A DNA stretch of 25,514 nucleotides. It comes from Clostridia bacterium. GTDB taxonomy: Bacteria; Bacillota_A; Clostridia; Christensenellales; Aristaeellaceae. The notes below the pieces were generated by a model. That model was not told the DNA's origin and did not search any database. It saw nothing but the letters and a program-made list of their open reading frames with translations. The stretch covers positions 1 to 25,514 of the forward strand of contig JAGBAU010000148.1 in assembly GCA_017938785.1 (NCBI GenBank), given 5' to 3'. The translations under genes were made by a program, and so were the position numbers. This document shows, in pieces, positions 22,805-25,514 of this stretch. Position 1 is the stretch's first letter. Every line of letters begins with the position of its first letter.

Positions 22805-22845
22805 ACAGGCAATGGATTGTCCTAAAGGCCAAGGAGTTGATAACG

Positions 22846-24441
22846 GTGAGTATCACGGTTGCAGATGTAATGAAACTGCCTTCCATGCGCGGCGCAAGGG
22901 TGTTGGGTGGAGCAGGGGGTCTTTCCCGCATTGTATCCTCTATTTCTGTTCTGGAGTATGCCCAGATCAATACGATGCAGACCACGCTTCTGGAAAACAT
23001 CGAATTCCTGGGAAATGAACTTGCCATTACGGGTTTTATGAACAATCCCGAGGATGTTGAATTACAGTGTACCAATCTTCGCCGGATGGCGGACATCGGT
23101 GAAGTCGGCGTAATTCTGTTCTATGTTGGCATTGTGATGAAGAAGGTGGATAAACGGCTGATTGATGTTGCCGATGAACTGGATTTCCCTCTGATTTGCA
23201 TGCCGGTAAACCAGATGAACCAGCGCTACAGCGAGGTCATCTGCGAAGTAATGGAGTTAATTCACCGGGACCGAACGAGTAACACCAGCCTTGTGACAGA
23301 GCTGCTGGAGCAGGCGGCGGGGTTGCCGGTTCATCAGAGAACCGTGGACAGTATGCTGCGCATGCTCGCCGATCGCCTGCGCGCATCGGTTGTGCTGATG
23401 GATTCCTCCCGCCGTGTGCTTAACGAGGCGGCGTGGCCCCGTGCCTTTGACAATGCCATGAAGGAGGAACTGACCGCAGCTGAATTTCCGGCCCTGACCA
23501 CATGGAAATACTATTCCGCGCTCAACATCAATATCTACCGGGACAGCATCCAGACGCAGGACGGACATACAATGGATCTCCTGATCTTTAAAGAGGGGAA
23601 TGTGCTGGATGTGGTCGTTACCCGTCAGGCGGTTGAAGCCGTGCAGCTTGCGGTTGCTATATGGGCGGGAAACCATGATAGAATCGTGATCGGCGAGCTT
23701 GTCCGCGCAATTCTACAGGATGAGCCCATGAAGATGCGCCGCCTGGCGGACATATTTCACGTGGATATTGCTTCCATCAATTCCATGTGGGTCATCAGCG
23801 GCGAAACGCAGGAAGACAAGGAGCGGCTTTCCGAACTGATTGAAGCAGTGCGCCGTGATACTGCGGTGTATTCCGCCACAACAATAGCGGATGTTTACGA
23901 TGAAGAGCTGGTGCTGTTCATGATCGGCCCCGGCAGCATACAGGATGTGCGGGCCTTGACGGAAGCAATCGGAAACGAGCTTGCCGAGCATGGCATACAT
24001 GCAACCCTGACCCGTTGCCATGCGCTGAACACGACAACCCGTGTGCGCGAAGCTTTTCTGAGCCATCAGACCGGTTTGGATGCAGCAAAGAGAATCTTCC
24101 CCGGGCGCTGGGCCTATACGCAGGAGCAGGTAAGCTTCGCACAGCAATGCCAGGAACTGATCGGCCGCGGAGAGAGGTCTGTTGATGAAGCAAGCAGGTG
24201 TCTGAAATCGCTGCAGCAGGATGGGGATGAAACAAATCTGGTGGGAACCTTGGAATGCTATCTGCTGGATGCGGATATGAGCGTTACCCAGACGGCAGAA
24301 AGGATGTTCCTGCACAAGAACACCATCAAATACCGAATTCAGCGCATGGCGGATAAGCTGGGGTTCATACCGGGCGCATTTCCTGAAACCATGGCACTGT
24401 TTACAGCCTGTGGCCTGAACCGTTTGCTTCGACAGGATTGA
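22846..24441 (+). CDS. PucR family transcriptional regulator
   Basis: A 531-residue regulator of the PucR/CdaR class, which often controls purine or other nucleobase use. The N-terminal PucR domain (about 1-125) begins SITVADVMKLPSMRGARVLGG and contains ELAITGFMNN. A long middle region holds a ligand- or partner-binding part and a GGDEF-like segment. The C-terminal helix-turn-helix is LLDADMSVTQTAERMF followed by HKNTIKYRIQRM, the family hallmark. The GTG at 22846 has AAGGAG 9 bases upstream; an ATG at 22717 would lie upstream of the likely promoter and translate unrelated sequence. A nucleobase permease follows, its probable target. The effector is unknown. Confidence 0.93.
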   Translation: MSITVADVMKLPSMRGARVLGGAGGLSRIVSSISVLEYAQINTMQTTLLENIEFLGNELAITGFMNNPEDVELQCTNLRRMADIGEVGVILFYVGIVMKKVDKRLIDVADELDFPLICMPVNQMNQRYSEVICEVMELIHRDRTSNTSLVTELLEQAAGLPVHQRTVDSMLRMLADRLRASVVLMDSSRRVLNEAAWPRAFDNAMKEELTAAEFPALTTWKYYSALNINIYRDSIQTQDGHTMDLLIFKEGNVLDVVVTRQAVEAVQLAVAIWAGNHDRIVIGELVRAILQDEPMKMRRLADIFHVDIASINSMWVISGETQEDKERLSELIEAVRRDTAVYSATTIADVYDEELVLFMIGPGSIQDVRALTEAIGNELAEHGIHATLTRCHALNTTTRVREAFLSHQTGLDAAKRIFPGRWAYTQEQVSFAQQCQELIGRGERSVDEASRCLKSLQQDGDETNLVGTLECYLLDADMSVTQTAERMFLHKNTIKYRIQRMADKLGFIPGAFPETMALFTACGLNRLLRQD

Positions 24442-24490
24442 AAAAATGCATGCCGTTTGTCCGAAAGGACAAAAAGGCGTGCGTTTTTTT
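24441..24490 (+). terminator. Terminator after the PucR-family gene
   Basis: A long two-part stem: GCATGCC with GGCGTGC (one G-T pair) and TTTGTCC with GGACAAA around the loop GAAA, bounded by six A on the left and seven T on the right. It separates the regulator from the permease, which therefore has its own promoter. Confidence 0.9.
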
Positions 24491-24527
24491 CTGCCTTGCA
24501 GCCAAATACTTTCAGGATGGAATTGGC

Positions 24528-24533
24528 TATAAT
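24528..24533 (+). promoter_or_regulatory. -10 box of the permease gene
   Basis: A perfect TATAAT lies 49 bases before the permease start. No good -35 box sits at the right distance, which fits a promoter that needs an activator such as the neighbouring PucR-family protein. A small hairpin, CCGC-TTCTT-GCGG, lies in the leader just before the ribosome-binding site. Confidence 0.5.
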
Positions 24534-24582
24534 TTCTTTATTCCACATCCGCTTCTTGCGGAATTACGAGGGGGAAGAAATT

Positions 24583-25514
24583 ATGAGTCAAAAGAATACG
24601 GGTTTTGAAATCCGTGCTGAACAGCGTCAAAGCTGGCAGTCCATCGCTCTGGTCTGGGCTGGCGGTATGATCTGCGTACCATGCCTGATGATCGGCGGCG
24701 TACTTGTTGGCGGCGGTTTGAGCTTTGCACAGATTGTGCTCTCCATTCTGCTTGGTTACGGTATGATCTGCGCCTACATGATCTTCATCGGCATGCAGGC
24801 TTGCGATACCGGCCTTCCGGTTTCCGTCATGGCTTCCGGTGCACTGGGGGAAAAGGGTGCGCGTTATATTATTTCGACCATCCTTGCCATCGCCTGCGTA
24901 GGCTGGTTCGGCATTCAGAGCGCCGTTTGCGGCAGTGCCTTTGCTTCCATGGGCGCAAGCATGCTGGGCTATGAGAGCGCAAGCTCCGCAGCGGTTGCGA
25001 TCTGCTCCATCGTTTGGGGTGCGATCATGCTGATCACCGCTTGTGTTGGCTTCAAGGGACTCAAGTGGCTCAACTACATCGCCGTTCCCGCACTGGTCAT
25101 CGTATGCCTCTACGGCATCATCGCCAGCATGGTGAAAAACGATGGCGGCGCCGTGCTCGCAGCTTACAACCCGCAGGTTTCCGCAGGTCTGGTATTCGGT
25201 ATGAGCATGGTTGTTGCATCCTTTGCGCTGGGCGGACTGATCTCTGCCGACTACTGCCGCTTTGCCAAGAGCCGCGGCGACGTTGTAAAGTCCTCCATCC
25301 TGGGCGTTATCCCCGCTGGCCTGTTCATGCTTCTCACCGGCGGCGTGATGTCCATCGTTACCGGCCAGTATGACATCTCCGCCATTCTGGCAAGTCTGGG
25401 CGTGCCGTTCTTCGGCCTGGTGGCTCTGGTTCTGGCAACCTGGACCACCAACGTAACCAATGCCTATTCCGGCGGTCTGGCCCTGTCCAACCTGCTGGGC
25501 TTTGATGAGAGCAA
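24583..25514 (+). CDS. NCS1 family cytosine/purine permease (CodB-like), cut by window edge
   Basis: The first 310 residues of a membrane transporter are visible; the family usually has about 400-450. Membrane segments start at about residue 26 and about eight are present. NCS1/CodB-type features include the N-terminal EQRQSWQSIALVWAGGM, GLPVSVMASGALGEKGARY near residue 75, the GWFGIQS segment, SADYCRFAKSRGDV, and TTNVTNAYSGGLALSN at the end. These match cytosine permease relatives that import nucleobases with a cation. GAGGGGG lies about 8 bases before the ATG. It has its own -10 box and follows a PucR-family regulator, so regulated uptake of a purine or pyrimidine is likely. Substrate unconfirmed. 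Confidence 0.88.
   Translation, partial: MSQKNTGFEIRAEQRQSWQSIALVWAGGMICVPCLMIGGVLVGGGLSFAQIVLSILLGYGMICAYMIFIGMQACDTGLPVSVMASGALGEKGARYIISTILAIACVGWFGIQSAVCGSAFASMGASMLGYESASSAAVAICSIVWGAIMLITACVGFKGLKWLNYIAVPALVIVCLYGIIASMVKNDGGAVLAAYNPQVSAGLVFGMSMVVASFALGGLISADYCRFAKSRGDVVKSSILGVIPAGLFMLLTGGVMSIVTGQYDISAILASLGVPFFGLVALVLATWTTNVTNAYSGGLALSNLLGFDES

Noticed and set aside
22717..22845. Upstream ATG for the PucR-family gene
   Set aside because: It would lie before the TTGCAA/TACAAT promoter and adds residues unlike the family; the GTG at 22846 has AAGGAG at good distance.
1..25514. CRISPR arrays, insertion sequences, phage genes, tRNA or rRNA genes
   Set aside because: No regularly spaced repeats, transposase or phage proteins, or cloverleaf and rRNA sequences were recognised in any gap.

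Overview
This 25.5 kb window looks like chromosomal DNA from an anaerobic, probably spore-forming Clostridia-type Firmicute, perhaps a gut lineage near Christensenellales. That placement is an inference from gene content (yqfC-yqfD-phoH-pgpH-ybeY-cdd-era order, a PucR/NCS1 pair, clostridial MoaE-like protein), moderately high GC, strong Shine-Dalgarno sites and sigma-A-like promoters; no rRNA or marker search was possible. I see no mobile elements, CRISPR arrays, tRNA or rRNA genes.

Left part (1-6540, all minus strand): a housekeeping/sporulation operon read right to left as yqfC, yqfD, phoH, pgpH (yqfF-type 7TM-HD c-di-AMP phosphodiesterase), ybeY, cdd and era (cut by the window edge). Genes overlap or sit within about 30 bases of each other. 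The ybeY and cdd coding regions are one uninterrupted reading frame, while cdd keeps its own ribosome-binding site; the dgkA gene often found between them in relatives is missing.

Centre-left (6541-10562): dusB (+), tlyA (-), a small secreted CAP-domain protein (+) and a MATE efflux pump (-), arranged as convergent and divergent pairs separated by strong hairpin terminators.

Centre (10563-16025): an operon with a good promoter and a terminator that contains a full polysaccharide-export control module (Wzz-like adaptor, BY-kinase, PHP-type tyrosine phosphatase) and three LytR-CpsA-Psr (LCP) proteins. The first LCP is degenerate and the other two are tandem paralogues carrying signal peptides. 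No glycosyltransferase, flippase or polymerase gene is present between promoter and terminator.

Right part: sbcD-sbcC (DNA end processing nuclease), then moaA-moaC-mogA for molybdopterin (or tungstopterin) synthesis, preceded by a long structured leader whose closing stem covers part of the moaA ribosome-binding site. A convergent MoaE-like gene lacking the usual catalytic lysine region follows. The window ends with a PucR-family regulator and an NCS1-type cytosine/purine permease (cut by the edge), a likely nucleobase-uptake pair.

The most interesting points are the ybeY-cdd frame fusion, the moaA leader RNA, the stand-alone BY-kinase/LCP operon with non-membrane-anchored LCP proteins, and the divergent MoaE-like protein.
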